A stretch of 64,000 bases of DNA from Leptotrichia sp. OH3620_COT-345 (GTDB lineage Bacteria > Fusobacteriota > Fusobacteriia > Fusobacteriales > Leptotrichiaceae). Position numbers and translations under genes: made by a program. Location of the stretch: the NCBI RefSeq assembly GCF_003932895.1, contig NZ_RQYW01000002.1, positions 124,001 to 188,000 of the forward strand, read 5' to 3'. The notes beneath the pieces were generated by a model. That model did not search any database. It worked only from the letters and a program-made list of their open reading frames with translations, and had not been told where the DNA came from. Position 1 is the first letter of the stretch. Each line of letters opens with the position of its first letter. Shown in pieces: positions 25,494-34,394 of this stretch.

Positions 25494-26363
25494 TTACCTT
25501 TCAAGAAATTTTTTCATATCTTCAGATATGGGTATTTCCAACTCAATTTCTTCATTTTTTGACGGATGAGTGAACCTTACTTTGTAAGCATGGAGAAATT
25601 GTCTTTTTATACCTTTTTCAGGATTTATCCCTTTACCGTAAAGCTCATCTCCTATTATCGGATGCCCTACGGACCTTAAATGCACTCTTATTTGATGAGT
25701 TCTCCCTGTAAATAGTTCACATTCGACTAATGTGACATTTTTTTCGTCATATTTTTTTAAAAATCTTATAGCCGTTTTTGCATACTGCCCTCTTTCGTCT
25801 ATTATCCTTTCCAACTTATCCCCATCTCTATAAATGGGTTTTTCAATTATAATTTCATTACCGATTTCCATAATACCGTCAACTATTGCCAGATATTTTT
25901 TTTCAAAAATTGAAAAATTTTGAAGAAATGCTTGAGCAAAACTGTTTTTAGCAATAATTATAAGTCCTGATGTATTCATATCCAACCTATTATAAAATCT
26001 CGGTATTCTTTCTTCTCCGTATTTTTCTTTAAAATAATGGACTATCCCGTTTGCAAGTGTAAAATCCGCTTTTTTCTGTGTAGGATGTGTCAGTAAAAAC
26101 GGTTCTTTATTTACAATGAGCAAGTCAGCATCTTCATATACTATATCCAAGTCAAGTTTTATCGGCTTTATATCTGTTACTTTACTTTTTTCAATTACTT
26201 TCAGTATTCCTCCTGATGGAAGTTTTTTGGTCGTTCTTACTTGTTTCCCATTTAAAAAAACCTCTACATTTCTTAAACTTCTTCCTGAATAATTTTGCAC
26301 TTCTCTTAAATATTGAGATATTTTCATTCTGTGGTACTGTTTTTCAAGTTTAAATTTTTTCAT
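25494..26363 (-). CDS. RluA-family 23S rRNA/tRNA pseudouridine synthase
   Basis: Isomerises uridine to pseudouridine in RNA. The 289 aa protein has an N-terminal S4-like segment (YSGRSLRNVEVFLNGKQV), then the catalytic FYNRLDMNTSGLIIIAKN with the invariant Asp (RLDxxTSG), LVECELFTGRTHQIRVHL and HPIIGDELYG, in the RluA/C/D order. The target position (RluC, RluD or RluB-like specificity) cannot be read from sequence. It is upstream of the ANL-like gene on the same strand. SD AAAGG and ATG are clear. Confidence 0.93.
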   Translation of the reverse strand: MKKFKLEKQYHRMKISQYLREVQNYSGRSLRNVEVFLNGKQVRTTKKLPSGGILKVIEKSKVTDIKPIKLDLDIVYEDADLLIVNKEPFLLTHPTQKKADFTLANGIVHYFKEKYGEERIPRFYNRLDMNTSGLIIIAKNSFAQAFLQNFSIFEKKYLAIVDGIMEIGNEIIIEKPIYRDGDKLERIIDERGQYAKTAIRFLKKYDEKNVTLVECELFTGRTHQIRVHLRSVGHPIIGDELYGKGINPEKGIKRQFLHAYKVRFTHPSKNEEIELEIPISEDMKKFLER

Positions 26364-26435
26364 GTTTTTCCTTTATATATTTTTTATTTTTCCCAAGACT
26401 TTATTTCGGTTAATTTATGATATTTATTAAGTTTA

Positions 26436-26840
26436 TTACACTTCAATCATTCCAATTACATTTAATACGAGCAACAACCAATTTAAAATATTTATCATCG
26501 TCGAAATCAGTCCAATCCCTATAAACAATGTCGCTATATTTGAACTTTCCATAATTTTCAGATTCAGCACGAATAAAATAGGCATTAAAATTGTAATTAT
26601 ATTTATTAGAATAAATATAACTGTTACCATATTGTTGATTTTTATCTGTAAATTAGTTTGAGGTTTATTTACATTTACTGAAATTCCTCTGCTTTTAAAT
26701 ATAAAATATTGCCCCTGTATTTCATAAATACCCTCTTTTAATGTTTTTTTCAGTTTCTGTCTATACTTTACATTTGCTATTTTTATTTCATTTAAAATTA
26801 AATTTACCCTCATAATATTATTTCCATGTCTAAACCGCAT
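26436..26840 (-). CDS. hypothetical membrane protein, probably a frameshifted gene
   Basis: Open frame with a soluble N-terminal part (VNLILNEIKIANVKYRQKLK, then KEGIYEIQG, like a small beta domain) and two to three hydrophobic segments (about residues 70-130). No SD precedes its ATGs at 26840 or 26813. However, an ATG at 26866 with GAGGGA 5 nt upstream opens MAKISVESRCGLDMEIIL in another frame and stops exactly at ATGA (26813-26810), where this frame begins MRVNL. Either the two are coupled, or one indel split a single protein of about 143 aa; I favour the latter. I do not recognise the family. Confidence 0.5.
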   Translation of the reverse strand: MRFRHGNNIMRVNLILNEIKIANVKYRQKLKKTLKEGIYEIQGQYFIFKSRGISVNVNKPQTNLQIKINNMVTVIFILINIITILMPILFVLNLKIMESSNIATLFIGIGLISTMINILNWLLLVLNVIGMIEV

Positions 26841-26866
26841 CTACTTTCAACACTTATTTTTGCCAT

Positions 26867-27367
26867 TTCAATCCCTCTTTATTATTTATTTTTCAGTTAA
26901 TTTTACATTATTTTTCACCTTATAACAAGTTATGATTTATTTTATGTTTCTTCTGTTTATTTCACTGTTTTTATAATAAAATAAATAAAAACTCCGGTCA
27001 GAAAGGATTTTTTAATTTAAATATAACAGCTTTAATAATTTTCTTTATCGCATTTTTCCCGAATTTAAACCGGATTCAAAATATTTTTTACTTTTATACT
27101 TTACTCCAATCCTTATTTTTCCTAAATAATTCCTAAAAATAATTTTTTACTTATAGTTTCAGTATTTAAATTTTTACATTCTCTGAATTTTTTTATTTTG
27201 ATTTTAGGAATTTGTTTATCAATATTACTGAGACTATGTTTTTAGAAAGGAAAAATACAATACGTTCCAAAATTTTGATTAAGAGCATATAGTTTTATTT
27301 CTCGAAATACAAATACAAAGGATTTGTATCTTTAATATTTTTTCAGGATTGTTCTTCCGGAATTCAG
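26867..27367. other. intergenic stretch without a supported gene
   Basis: About 500 nt of AT-rich DNA downstream of pth. A weak hairpin, ATACAAA (27313-27319) with TTTGTAT (27323-27329), could be part of the pth transcript end; nothing else is convincing. Confidence 0.4.
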
Positions 27368-27934
27368 TTATTTCGTATTATATTTGTTCATTAATCTTTC
27401 AATAGACATTTCGTCTTTAATATCATCTATTAAACTGAAAATTTTCTTTCTGCTTTCTTTTAACACATCTTTTTCATCAGGAGTGAATTTCCCCAGAACA
27501 TATCCTATTGTCTTATCTTTTGATTCAGGTTTTCCTATACCGTATTTTATCCTTATAAATTTTTCGCCTACATGACTGATTATGGATTTTATTCCGTTAT
27601 GTCCAGCTGCTCTTCCGTTTTTTCTTATTTTTATTTTTCCAAATTCCATATCCATATCATCATAAATAACAAAAAGTTCGGTTTCAGGATTGATTTTAAA
27701 AAATCTTACTGCTTCTCCTATAGCCTCTCCACTTGAATTCATAAATGTAAGCGGTTTCTGATAAAATACTTTATCCCCTTTATAATTTGTCTGGATAAAC
27801 TCAGACTTATATTTCTCTCTTATATCATTTATCCTATTCTCTTTTAAATATTCATCTATAAATATAAAACCGATATTATGTCTCGTAAGTTTATACTGTT
27901 CTCCGGGATTTCCTAATCCGACAATTAGTTTCAT
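27368..27934 (-). CDS. pth: peptidyl-tRNA hydrolase
   Basis: Releases peptides from prematurely dropped peptidyl-tRNA. The 188 aa protein matches the bacterial Pth family: VGLGNPGEQYKLTRHNIGF with the catalytic His in TRHN, PLTFMNSSGEA, YDDMDMEFGKIKIR and GRAAGHNGIKSI. Length and ATG are normal. It stands alone between the metNIQ terminator and an unassigned stretch. Confidence 0.97.
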   Translation of the reverse strand: MKLIVGLGNPGEQYKLTRHNIGFIFIDEYLKENRINDIREKYKSEFIQTNYKGDKVFYQKPLTFMNSSGEAIGEAVRFFKINPETELFVIYDDMDMEFGKIKIRKNGRAAGHNGIKSIISHVGEKFIRIKYGIGKPESKDKTIGYVLGKFTPDEKDVLKESRKKIFSLIDDIKDEMSIERLMNKYNTK

Positions 27935-28116
27935 TTTTCACCTTTCATTTATTTTTATATTAATATCAAGCCATTTCATAATTTAAAGATAATCTTACTA
28001 GCTGTAAATAATGGATATAAAATAAAATTTTATAATTTGATATATTTTTATACTTTATGAAATAGCCTTATTATTTTAAATAATTATAGCATATTTAACA
28101 TTCAATAAAAAAGCAA

Positions 28117-28161
28117 AAATTCCATAAAAAATAAAATTAATTCATTTCTTTTATGGAATTT
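28117..28161 (-). terminator. probable terminator of metNIQ
   Basis: AAATTCCATAAAA (28117-28129) pairs with TTTTATGGAATTT (28149-28161), a 13-bp stem with a 19-nt loop; on the minus strand TTGCTTTTTT follows. It is 155 nt past the metQ stop; 27935-28315 holds no gene. Confidence 0.65.
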
Positions 28162-28315
28162 TCCGCTTTATATAAATTTTCCTCTGATTTAATATTTAGT
28201 CTCTGTAATATCTATGGAGATTAAAAAATTCAACAACTTTAAGAGATCCTAAGTTTAACAATATTTTTCATGTTATTAAAATTTTTCACTCCCCACGCTT
28301 GACAAAGATCCTTTA

Positions 28316-29092
28316 TTAAAATACGGGAAAGCCTTCATTGAAATATTTTTCTTTTAAAAATTTTCTTACTTTTTCAGAAGTCATTGCTCTTGTCAAATCC
28401 TGAATTTTTTTACTGTTTCTGTTATCCTGTCTTGCCACAAGACTCACTGCATATTTTCCCGCTGATCCTTTTTCAGTAAATAAAGCATTTTTTACACTTA
28501 CACCTATTTTCAACATATGTGACGGCCAGTTAAAAGCAAGATCCGCTTCCTGATAAGCCTGCACAAGGGAAGGAATAGGTACCGATATAAATTTAAGATT
28601 TTTCTTTACATTTATTACATCACTTAAAGTATATAAACCATTTTTAGGCTTTAAATCTATTAATCCTTCTCTTGCCAGTATTCTTAATGCCCTGTCTTGA
28701 TTAGTAGGATCATTGGGTATAGCTGTTCTGGCTCCTTTAGGAAGTTGAGATTTACTTTTATATTTTTTTGAATAAAATCCTACATAAACATCATAAATTC
28801 CTTTAATTTTTACGAGCTTTCCATTATTTTTCCGATTAAACACCTGCATAAACGGTTCATGCTGATGAAAATTTGCATCAAAATCTCCTGCATTAAGTCC
28901 TATATTTGCAGTCACATAGTCGGTCAATAAAGTTAATTTCACATCATACCCCTGTTTTTTTAAATCTTCTGCTGCTATTTTAGCTATCTGATCCATAGGA
29001 TAACCTGCTGTAGCTATTTTAATAACTTTATTATTTGCAAACCCTATTGCAGTAACAAATATAAATAATAAAAATAATATTTTTTTTGACAT
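28316..29092 (-). CDS. metQ: MetQ-type D/L-methionine-binding protein (NLPA family), no lipobox
   Basis: Substrate-binding protein of a methionine ABC importer. The 258 aa protein has a signal peptide ending about AIGFA and NLPA-family motifs (IATAGYPMDQI, ANFHQHEPFMQVF, IPNDPTNQDRALRIL, LAFNWPSHM). Most MetQ proteins are lipoproteins; here there is no Cys near the cleavage site, so it should be free in the periplasm. It overlaps metI by one nucleotide (TAATG). Methionine is the family's usual ligand but not proven here. Confidence 0.88.
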   Translation of the reverse strand: MSKKILFLLFIFVTAIGFANNKVIKIATAGYPMDQIAKIAAEDLKKQGYDVKLTLLTDYVTANIGLNAGDFDANFHQHEPFMQVFNRKNNGKLVKIKGIYDVYVGFYSKKYKSKSQLPKGARTAIPNDPTNQDRALRILAREGLIDLKPKNGLYTLSDVINVKKNLKFISVPIPSLVQAYQEADLAFNWPSHMLKIGVSVKNALFTEKGSAGKYAVSLVARQDNRNSKKIQDLTRAMTSEKVRKFLKEKYFNEGFPVF

Positions 29093-29748
29093 TAGTCTAC
29101 TCTCCTTTTCTTATCTAATTTTTTTGCAATCCTATTTCCCGATATTTGAATAGAAAACACTATAAATATCATTATAATTACTACTTTATAGATTAAAATA
29201 TAGTTATATTCATTGTATCCGTACCTCATAGCATAATCTCCTATGCCGCCTCCGCCAACTACTCCCATAACAGTAGAATAGGAAATAAAACTTATAATTG
29301 ATGAAGTCAATCCTAAAATAAGACTGCTTCTTGCTTCTACAAGTAAAAAATGCCATACTGTCTGAAACAGTGTCGCTTTCATAGACAAAGCCACATCTAT
29401 TATTCCGTTATCAATGTCATAAAAAGACTGCTCTACAAATCTTGCATACAAAGCCACTGCTACAAAACATATCGGAAAACTTGCAGGCAGGAGGCCGAAT
29501 GCCGTACCGAATACCAGTCTTGTAAAAGGTATAAGAACAACGACAAATATTAGAAATGGAAAACTTCTAACTATATTTATATATGAATTACACGGTATAT
29601 TTATATACATATTTTCTTTTATAGAACCTTTATTAGTGAGAAAAACCACAGCTCCTAAAGGTATCCCTATAAAAACTGCACATAAAGCGGGAATGAGAAC
29701 CATGATAAATGTATCTTTTATTGCTGTAAGCAACTCAATATCTATCAT
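29092..29748 (-). CDS. metI: methionine ABC transporter permease
   Basis: 218 aa inner-membrane permease with about five hydrophobic helices and the BPD signature around VEARSSLILGLTSSIISF; the stretch STVMGVVGGGGIGDYAMRYGY is diagnostic of MetI. It is the middle gene of metN-metI-metQ, overlapping metN by ATGA and metQ by TAATG, so the three are translationally coupled. Confidence 0.93.
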   Translation of the reverse strand: MIDIELLTAIKDTFIMVLIPALCAVFIGIPLGAVVFLTNKGSIKENMYINIPCNSYINIVRSFPFLIFVVVLIPFTRLVFGTAFGLLPASFPICFVAVALYARFVEQSFYDIDNGIIDVALSMKATLFQTVWHFLLVEARSSLILGLTSSIISFISYSTVMGVVGGGGIGDYAMRYGYNEYNYILIYKVVIIMIFIVFSIQISGNRIAKKLDKKRRVD

Positions 29749-30416
29749 TTCAGCACCCCCCTCACATAATCGGTATAATTTACATTTTCTTTATTGTATT
29801 CTTTTTTCTCAATACTAAATATATCCGATATTCTCTCTTTTTCTATTATTGCAACTCTGTCACACAGCCTTTTGACCACTTCCAACTCATGAGTTACAAC
29901 TATAATAGTTACTCCATATTTCCTGTTTATTTCTTCAAATAAATCAAGTATCCCATCTTTGACTGTTTTATCAAGGGAAGTTGTAACTTCATCACATAAG
30001 AGTAATCCCGGATTTGAGACTAAAGCCCTTGCTATGGCAGCTCTCTGTTTTTCTCCTCCACTTAAAGAAATCGGATAAGAGTTTTTCTTATCATATAATC
30101 CTACAAACTTCAGAACTTCTTCAACTTTTTTTTCAGAAAATCTTCTTTTCAATATTAAAGGTAAAGATACATTATCAAATACATTTTTATTATATAATAA
30201 ATTAAATTCTTGGAATATATAAGCTGTTTCAGTATTATTTTTTATTTTTATCAGACCCTTGTCGAATTTGATTATTCCTTGTATCATTTTCAGAATAGTA
30301 GATTTTCCACTTCCTGATTGCCCTACAAGTCCAAAAATTTCACCTTCGTTAACTTTAAAATTCACTTTCAGATTAAAATTCGGATAATTCTTCTCAATGT
30401 TTATTAATTCTACCAT
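29745..30416 (-). CDS. metN: methionine ABC transporter ATP-binding protein, short form
   Basis: ATPase of the importer, about 223 aa. It has Walker A GQSGSGKST, signature LSGGEKQRAAIARAL, Walker B LLLCDEVTTSLD and the switch His (VVTHE). Typical MetN is about 340 aa with a C-terminal NIL domain that binds methionine for feedback inhibition; this protein ends after the ATPase core, so that control is absent. The ATG at 30416 directly follows AGGAGG with a tight spacer; upstream in-frame codons are weaker. First gene of the operon. Confidence 0.88.
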   Translation of the reverse strand: MVELINIEKNYPNFNLKVNFKVNEGEIFGLVGQSGSGKSTILKMIQGIIKFDKGLIKIKNNTETAYIFQEFNLLYNKNVFDNVSLPLILKRRFSEKKVEEVLKFVGLYDKKNSYPISLSGGEKQRAAIARALVSNPGLLLCDEVTTSLDKTVKDGILDLFEEINRKYGVTIIVVTHELEVVKRLCDRVAIIEKERISDIFSIEKKEYNKENVNYTDYVRGVLK

Positions 30417-30442
30417 TTCACCTCCTGATTTTTTTATATACA

Positions 30443-30448
30443 ATTATA
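30443..30448 (-). promoter_or_regulatory. extended -10 element of metNIQ
   Basis: On the minus strand TGATATAAT (TATAAT at 30448-30443, TG 1 nt before) with no good -35. The 250 nt between spoVG and metN leaves no room for, and shows no sign of, a SAM riboswitch. Confidence 0.5.
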
Positions 30449-30626
30449 TCATAATTTTTAAAAAACAGAAAGTTTGTTTTTAAAATATTTTGTTTATCAA
30501 AATCTATATTTTTATATTTTAAATTTATTTTATTCCTATTTTTTCACAATTTTTTTGATAATTAAAATATCAAATAAAATCCTTTTATTTTTTCGACTGT
30601 AAAATTAAACATTAAGAATTTAAAAA

Positions 30627-30648
30627 CCGGACTGAAATATATGTCCGG
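30627..30648 (-). terminator. terminator of spoVG
   Basis: CCGGAC (30627-30632) pairs with GTCCGG (30643-30648); on the minus strand TTTTTAAA follows. It starts 53 nt past the stop. Confidence 0.8.
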
Positions 30649-30700
30649 CTGTTTTTGATTATAGGCGTTTAACAAGCAATTTATTTTATTTATTAATTAT

Positions 30701-30976
30701 TTATACAGCTGCTGTATTTTCTTTTTCGTAGCTTTCCAAAATTACCCTTGTTAATTCGGATCTTAGTTCAGGAGTGATAGGATGAGCTATGTCTTTAAAT
30801 TCTCCATTAGGCATTCTTCTTGATGGCATTGCAACAAAAAGCCCATTCTGTCCTTCAATAATTTTCAGTCCGTGTACAACAAAACTTTCATCAAGTGTAA
30901 TGTCTACATATGCTTTTAATTTCCCGCCTTCTTCAGAACCTCTTCCGAGTCTGAGTCTGATATCTGTTATTTTCAT
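30701..30976 (-). CDS. spoVG: SpoVG, RNA/DNA-binding regulator
   Basis: 91 aa, nearly all of it the conserved SpoVG domain: MKITDIRLRL at the start, AYVDITLDESFVVHGLKIIE, and LFVAMPSRRMPNGEFKDIAHP. SpoVG proteins bind nucleic acid and tune many genes; in a non-sporulating organism the name is historical. A strong SD (AAGGAG) and promoter, and its own terminator, make it a single-gene unit. Confidence 0.96.
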   Translation of the reverse strand: MKITDIRLRLGRGSEEGGKLKAYVDITLDESFVVHGLKIIEGQNGLFVAMPSRRMPNGEFKDIAHPITPELRSELTRVILESYEKENTAAV

Positions 30977-31017
30977 ACGCTTCTCCTTGTAAAAAATAAG
31001 ATGTTTTTCTAATAACT

Positions 31018-31045
31018 ATTATACCCCATTATTTTCAAAAAACAA
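31018..31045 (-). promoter_or_regulatory. promoter of spoVG
   Basis: On the minus strand TTGTTT (31045-31040), 16 nt, TATAAT (31023-31018), 42 nt before the ATG. Confidence 0.65.
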
Positions 31046-31146
31046 GTGAAAATAATAATCTTTTTTTTACAAATTTCAGAAAATTAAACAGCATAGCTTT
31101 TATTTTCGCATTTTAATTTTTCATTTTATAAAATATATTTCTGATT

Positions 31147-31392
31147 TTAATTTATTAGTTCAATGTATTCATCTATAAAATCTTTTTTTAAGTTTTCAGG
31201 CGGAACATCTTTTACATGTATTTTTATATTTCTGTTAAAATATTTTATATCAAGAATATCTCCTTTTTTTATATTGTAAGAAGATTTCTTTTCTTCTCCG
31301 TTTATTGTAATATTTCCATTATCCGCCAGTTCTTTAGCTACTGTTCTTCTTTTTATTATTCTTGTTATTTTTAAAAATTTATCAAGTCTCAT
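31147..31392 (-). CDS. rqcP: S4-domain protein RqcP (YabO-like) of ribosome quality control
   Basis: 81 aa single S4 RNA-binding domain. MRLDKFLKITRIIKRRTVAKELAD and NGNITINGE, KSSYNIKKGDILDI follow B. subtilis RqcP almost position by position. RqcP helps RqcH add alanine tails to peptides stuck on 50S subunits. The ATG at 31392 has AAGGA 7 nt upstream; longer in-frame extensions into the upstream gene have no SD. It begins 22 nt past the AsmA-like gene. The alternative is Hsp15 (HslR), a close relative, but length and start favour RqcP. Confidence 0.85.
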   Translation of the reverse strand: MRLDKFLKITRIIKRRTVAKELADNGNITINGEEKKSSYNIKKGDILDIKYFNRNIKIHVKDVPPENLKKDFIDEYIELIN

Positions 31393-31414
31393 AATATTAT
31401 CCTTTTTCAGAACA

Positions 31415-32875
31415 TTAATTAAATAATTTGTCAATTTCCTTTTTTGCATCTTTAGCCGTTGAGGACGATTCTGATTTTGCTTCATCACCTGTATTTACAG
31501 TATTTTCTTGAAGTATTGTTTCTATATTCCGTGGACTTCCTTCGCTTTCAAAATCGTTTATATTTATAATAGTGTTCAAGGATTGCAGCTCCCTTTGTAA
31601 TTTACTTAGTTTCATTTCCTTTTCGTAAACACCGTTTACTAAGTTTTCTATAAGTTTTGTCTGTTCTTCATATTCTGACATTATTTTAGCATAACGTGAA
31701 GATTTCATATTTTCTATTTTTTCGGAAAGATTTTTTTTCTCTTCTTCGGATAAATCAGTTTTATTTATATTTCTGACATTATTATCTTCAAAAATGAGTT
31801 CAGAAACCAACTTTAACATTTTCCCTTCTACTAAATCATTTTTGGAATATTTTATAACAACGGAAAATTCTTCTCCAAATAATGCTGTTATTCCTAAAGT
31901 ACCTTCATTGTAAATAACTTCATAACCTTTTTCGGTTTCTTTAATATCAGCCTTTGCTCCATTATTTATCTGTACTTCACCTGAAACAGATTTTTTTCCT
32001 TTTTCCAGATTTTTAAATTTTATTTCTCCGTTATTTATTGAAATATCTAAAATAGAAATACTCGAAATATTTTTTATTTTTTTTATGAATTTCAGAATTT
32101 TTAAAGATTTATTTAAAGAATTTACTATTTCTTTTCCTTTATCCAAAAATATATACGAATTTATATTTTGAATATCATTTAAAGATATAAGTCTTTCAAG
32201 TTTTAGCAGATCTCCTGAAATATTTTCCAGAATCGTACTCCTCTCAGTTTCAATTTTATATACGGTTTTCGCTATTTTCTCTTTTTGTTCATTAATATTT
32301 TTTGTAAGGACTCCCGTTTCTTTATTAAGCTCTTTCAACTTCTGAGCTTTACTCTTTAAATCTACTAATCCGTTATAATCTTGCTTAATTTTATTTGTAG
32401 AATTAATTTTTTCTTTTATACTTTGGGAAAAATCAGCTATATCTCTGTTCAATCCATTTATTTCCGTCATTGTTTCTTTTATATAACTTTCTGTCGTTTT
32501 CCTAAATTTTTCATTTTCTATAGGAATATTGATTTTTTCAAGAAAAGCGTCTATTCTGGAATCAGGGGCATTGTACACCGTCTGCAAATCCATTTCTTGA
32601 AGTTCCATTGCGGATAGTTCTATTTTCGGAATTATTCCAAAAGTTCCGCTTCCTTTTATACTGATTTTAGCTTTTCCTCTTCCTAATTTTTCTCCACCCA
32701 ATACAAAATTATCAAATAAAATTTCCCTATCCTTAATTGAAAATCTCAAATTTTGAAATTCCGTATCTTCTGTCTTTGTCATATGAGAAAGAATTTTGTT
32801 TGAAAAAATCACTCCTCCCAAAACTGTAATTACTCCAATCATAACTAAAACCAGTAGGAATTTTAAAAACTTCAT
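31415..32875 (-). CDS. membrane-anchored AsmA-like/coiled-coil protein (TIGR03545-like)
   Basis: 486 aa. One N-terminal transmembrane helix (FLKFLLVLVMIGVITVLGGV) is followed by an AsmA-like beta segment (FQNLRFSIKDREILFDNFV, ISIKGSGTFGIIPKIELSAM), a long Lys/Glu coiled coil (about 125-235), a second beta segment (GEIKFKNLEKGKKSVSGEVQ) and a Ser-rich tail. AsmA-like proteins bridge the periplasm and concern lipid or envelope assembly; that role is inferred from the fold only. It is followed closely by rqcP and preceded by the lipoprotein and foldase genes. Confidence 0.6.
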   Translation of the reverse strand: MKFLKFLLVLVMIGVITVLGGVIFSNKILSHMTKTEDTEFQNLRFSIKDREILFDNFVLGGEKLGRGKAKISIKGSGTFGIIPKIELSAMELQEMDLQTVYNAPDSRIDAFLEKINIPIENEKFRKTTESYIKETMTEINGLNRDIADFSQSIKEKINSTNKIKQDYNGLVDLKSKAQKLKELNKETGVLTKNINEQKEKIAKTVYKIETERSTILENISGDLLKLERLISLNDIQNINSYIFLDKGKEIVNSLNKSLKILKFIKKIKNISSISILDISINNGEIKFKNLEKGKKSVSGEVQINNGAKADIKETEKGYEVIYNEGTLGITALFGEEFSVVIKYSKNDLVEGKMLKLVSELIFEDNNVRNINKTDLSEEEKKNLSEKIENMKSSRYAKIMSEYEEQTKLIENLVNGVYEKEMKLSKLQRELQSLNTIININDFESEGSPRNIETILQENTVNTGDEAKSESSSTAKDAKKEIDKLFN

Positions 32876-32915
32876 GTTACGCCTCCTTTTTATAAATTCT
32901 ATTTCACAGCATCTT

Positions 32916-33305
32916 TTATTTCAGCTGATTGAGCAATCTTCCTGCAGCCAGATAAAAGGAATTCATGTTATTATCCCTTATAATCTGATATGTTCTTGCA
33001 AGAAACTCCCTTTTTGTCATTCTTATATTTTTTTCTTTTAATAATTTATTCAGACTTTCTACTGTTACTTGCTTAATCTGTGCTGAATCTTCATACACTT
33101 TCTGATCAATAAAAGCGACTATTTTTTGGTCTGTAGCATCAAATTTCCCATCCACTTCACCGACTGAACTGCTTTTTGAAGTTCCTCCCGTAGATGCTTT
33201 AGAACTTCCTGTAGAACCTGAAACTCCTGCATACGGATCACCTGTAGTACATGAAATCATAACTACGGACATCAGCAACATAATAAGATAACTTTTCTTT
33301 ATCAT
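32916..33305 (-). CDS. small lipoprotein of unknown function
   Basis: 129 aa. Signal peptide with lipobox VMISC (Cys about 19), a Gly/Ser/Thr-rich spacer (GSTGSSKASTGGTSKSS) and a folded C-terminal part (FDATDQKIVAFIDQKVYED, TKREFLARTYQIIRDNN). I do not recognise the domain. It lies between the PrsA-like foldase and the AsmA-like gene, so an envelope role is likely. Confidence 0.75.
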   Translation of the reverse strand: MIKKSYLIMLLMSVVMISCTTGDPYAGVSGSTGSSKASTGGTSKSSSVGEVDGKFDATDQKIVAFIDQKVYEDSAQIKQVTVESLNKLLKEKNIRMTKREFLARTYQIIRDNNMNSFYLAAGRLLNQLK

Positions 33306-33352
33306 AAATTTCCCTCTCAGACATTTTTTAATATTTAATTTCTTTAAAATTT

Positions 33353-34249
33353 TTATTTTTTAGATTCCGGTAACTTTACTGTTTCCTTATTTATTTTATC
33401 CAGTTTATACTCTCTTGCAATATCTTCAATGAATCTCTGTGTTTCTTCCTGTCTTTTCGATGCTTTCATCTGAGCTTTTATCTGATCTTTAACTTTATCA
33501 AAAGCTTCCACTCCTTTAGGATATCTTTCCAACAGTTTCACTACATAAGCTTCATCTCCCACTACTATTACACTGTCAGCTATCTGACCGTTTTGAAGTG
33601 ACTTTACAGCCTCACTTACAGGAGCATATTTTGCAGAAAGATCGGACATTTTTATTATCTCAGTTTCCCCTGTGGAACCATTTTGGACTCCTGTATATTT
33701 TTTAACTAACTCTCCGAATTTTTCAGGATTTGCTTTTGCTTCTTTCAAAGCTTCTTCAGCTTTACTTTTCTCACTTGTAGGTGTCACAATCAGCTGAAGT
33801 CTTACTTCATCTTCTGTTCTTTCAAAATTTGTCTTGTTTGCTTCGTATATTTTCTTCGCTTCATCATCGGATATATTTATGGAATTTAACCTGTCCATCA
33901 TAACAACCGATGCAAGAAGATTTTCTTTTGCTATCCCTATTCCATCTATATATTTTTTACTCTTATCAAGTTTCTTTTCTTTTGCTTCAAAGGCAAAAGC
34001 TCTTGCTGTGGCTATATTTTGTATAATACTTATTTTCATTTGTTCCAATTGCTCTTTAGGAACTTCTTTCAATTCGACTCCTGCAGCTTCAAGATTTCTT
34101 TCCAGTTCATAATTTAATTCGGATTCATAAACTTTTATTTTTTTGTCTTCAGATTCAAACACTACCTTTCCACTTTTCCCTGAATTTCCACATGCAAATG
34201 CAAAAATACATAATATAGTAATAACTGACAGTTTCATTTTATTTTTCAT
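33353..34249 (-). CDS. PrsA/SurA-like peptidyl-prolyl isomerase lipoprotein
   Basis: About 298 aa. Lipobox FACG follows the signal peptide, then a SurA_N-like helical region (residues about 30-140) and a parvulin-type rotamase domain (EDEVRLQLIVTPTSEKSKAE, GELVKKYTG, about 145-250), then a helical tail. Such proteins assist folding of exported proteins. The parvulin core is divergent (GDEAYVVKLLERYPKG at its end). The ATG at 34249 is preceded by GGAGG; a TTG 12 nt upstream overlaps that SD. Confidence 0.78.
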   Translation of the reverse strand: MKNKMKLSVITILCIFAFACGNSGKSGKVVFESEDKKIKVYESELNYELERNLEAAGVELKEVPKEQLEQMKISIIQNIATARAFAFEAKEKKLDKSKKYIDGIGIAKENLLASVVMMDRLNSINISDDEAKKIYEANKTNFERTEDEVRLQLIVTPTSEKSKAEEALKEAKANPEKFGELVKKYTGVQNGSTGETEIIKMSDLSAKYAPVSEAVKSLQNGQIADSVIVVGDEAYVVKLLERYPKGVEAFDKVKDQIKAQMKASKRQEETQRFIEDIAREYKLDKINKETVKLPESKK

Positions 34250-34394
34250 TTTATCCTCCAATAAATTTATTTATATAACAATCCACAAACTTTATTTTAT
34301 TAATAGCTTTATTTTTTATTAATCATACCTTTTAACTACATTTAATATTTACTGTGAATTTTACTAAAGTATAACTCATAAATATTAGATTTCT

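Noticed and set aside
30444-30700. SAM riboswitch upstream of metNIQ
   Set aside because: No SAM-I core sequence and not enough room between the spoVG terminator and the promoter.
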